Of a DNA stretch of 64,000 nt, positions 63,172 through 64,000 are shown one piece after another. The stretch comes from Rhodoblastus sp963703385. Lineage in GTDB: Bacteria; Pseudomonadota; Alphaproteobacteria; Rhizobiales; Beijerinckiaceae. Each line of letters starts with the position of its first letter. Within the stretch, counting starts at the first letter, position 1. Both the position numbers and the translations under genes were made by a program. The notes beneath the pieces were generated by a model. That model saw only the letters and a list, made by a program, of their open reading frames with translations. It searched no databases and had not been told where the DNA came from. Location of the stretch: the NCBI GenBank assembly GCA_963703385.1, contig OY969816.1, positions 1,116,001 through 1,180,000 of the forward strand, given 5' to 3'.

Positions 63172-63779
63172 ATTTCGACCCGTTCTATCTGATCGTCGAT
63201 CACGTCGACTGGCTGCGCCACCTGCTGCCCTGCGGCGTGAAATTGGTCCAGTTGCGGGTGAAGAACGCGGAAAGAAACGATTTGCGCGCCCAGATCGCTC
63301 AGGCGCGCGACCTGTGCCGGCAAGCCGGCGCGCAGTTGATCGTCAACGACTTTTGGCGCCTCGCGCTGGAGCTGAATTGCGATTTCGTCCATCTCGGACA
63401 GGACGACCTTTTGTGCGCTGATGTCGCCGCGCTCAAACGCGCCGGCGTCAAATTCGGCGTCTCCACCCATGACGAGGCGGAATTGCAACAGGCGCTCGCC
63501 GCCGCGCCCGATTATGTCGCGCTCGGCCCGATCTTTCCCACGATTTTGAAAAAAATGCCCTGGGCGCCGCAGGGGTTGGAAAAGATCGGCTTGTGGAAGC
63601 AGAAGATCGGCGATCTGCCGCTGGTCGCCATCGGCGGCCTGACCCCCGAGCGGGCGGTCGAGGCGCTGAAAGCCGGCGCGCAAAGCGCGGCGGTGGTCAC
63701 CGACATCACGCTCAACCCCGACCCTGAAGCGCGCGCGCGCGAATGGCTCGCCGCGACGCGGGCTTTTGCCGGGGCGTGA
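63168..63779 (+). CDS. thiE: Thiamine-phosphate synthase ThiE
   Basis: 203-residue TIM-barrel enzyme joining the pyrimidine and thiazole halves. KLVQLRVKNAERNDLRAQIA (diphosphate site), ARDLCRQAGAQLIVNDFWRL, VHLGQDDL and GVSTHDEAELQQAL, PDYVALGPIFPT, LVAIGGLTPERAVEALKAGA are in family order. The usual QLRxK motif is present as QLRVK. Final gene of the riboswitch-controlled operon. Confidence 0.9.
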   Translation: MNFDPFYLIVDHVDWLRHLLPCGVKLVQLRVKNAERNDLRAQIAQARDLCRQAGAQLIVNDFWRLALELNCDFVHLGQDDLLCADVAALKRAGVKFGVSTHDEAELQQALAAAPDYVALGPIFPTILKKMPWAPQGLEKIGLWKQKIGDLPLVAIGGLTPERAVEALKAGAQSAAVVTDITLNPDPEARAREWLAATRAFAGA

Positions 63780-63786
63780 GGCGAGA

Positions 63787-64000
63787 TCAAACCGAGGCGG
63801 TCTGATCGTTCGCCTGGCCGCCGCCTTTCGGGGCCGGAACGTCGGCGGCCAGCGCGAGCGCGGCGTCCACTTTTGCCTCGCTGGTGGCGCCACGGATGAA
63901 ATCGAGTCCGGCGGCAACCGTTTCCCGATGCAGTTTTTCGTCATTGTGGAGCGCGACGATCGCTTCCGCCATGTCGGCGACTTTGCTGTGGAGAAACCGT
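63787..64000 (-). CDS. C-terminal part of a possible glycosyltransferase, cut by window edge
   Basis: The frame is open to the window end and reads FLHSKVADMAEAIVALHNDE, ...AAGLDFIRGATSEAKVDAAL. The AEAIVALxND...GLDFI pattern resembles the last helices of GT4-type glycosyltransferases, but too little is present to be sure. The Met at 63972 is probably internal. Confidence 0.4.
   Translation of the reverse strand, partial: RFLHSKVADMAEAIVALHNDEKLHRETVAAGLDFIRGATSEAKVDAALALAADVPAPKGGGQANDQTASV

Overview
The window looks like a chromosome segment of a GC-rich alphaproteobacterium of the order Hyphomicrobiales (Beijerinckiaceae/Methylocystaceae-like or a purple non-sulfur relative). The reasons are an Irr-type Fur regulator with an ICE-like box, the FAD-dependent thymidylate synthase ThyX, Ti-type conjugation genes, a Tat-exported HiPIP-like protein, and a rhizobial-type palindromic repeat (GAGCATATTCCCGAAAAGTT...) present four times. 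The genus is inference, not a read-out.

Region 1 (1-7.9 kb) is an electron-transfer locus: a HiPIP-like iron-sulfur protein, three diheme cytochrome c4-like genes (one frameshifted, one with an extra degenerate heme site), a Cyc2-like monoheme-cytochrome/outer-membrane-barrel fusion, and the cytochrome c assembly factor CcmI. Together they could carry electrons from an extracellular donor across the outer membrane and periplasm. Small conserved genes follow, including one DUF3096-like gene. Region 2 (7.9-22 kb) has an FMN reductase, decayed duplicate pieces, an MFS transporter, a GH15 glucoamylase-like enzyme, and an opposing pentose-phosphate operon (tkt-tal-gnd-zwf-HAD remnant-pgl), then DNA repair and SnoaL-like genes and an IS3 remnant.

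Region 3 (22-35 kb) is mostly housekeeping: rlmB (frameshifted), thyX, a SqrR/BigR-like ArsR repressor, rnd, aspS, a quinone oxidoreductase and rimO. It also holds an SRAP/retropepsin chimeric reading frame and a group II intron seated beside a terminator hairpin. Region 4 (35.4-42.5 kb) is an integrative conjugative-type element beginning exactly at the 3' end of tRNA-Ser: serine recombinase, HigBA, AlpA, TraA, TraC and TraD. Its recombinase and relaxase carry an extraordinary cluster of single-base frameshifts. Region 5 (42.6-50.4 kb) is lower in GC at its start and encodes a membrane-anchored unknown and a 2283-residue repeat protein with RTX-like features.

Region 6 (50.8-54.3 kb) has an orphan HypC-like protein, a PilZ protein, and a 2.4-kb island bounded by 51-bp perfect direct repeats of the tRNA-Lys 3' end; the island carries an AvcD-type anti-phage dCTP deaminase. 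Region 7 (54.5-64 kb) returns to core genes: hflK-hflC, a TerC-family transporter followed by four consecutive perfect palindromes, a polyprenyl glycosylphosphotransferase, irr, and a TPP-riboswitch-controlled thiO-thiS-thiG-thiE operon. The last gene is cut by the window edge.
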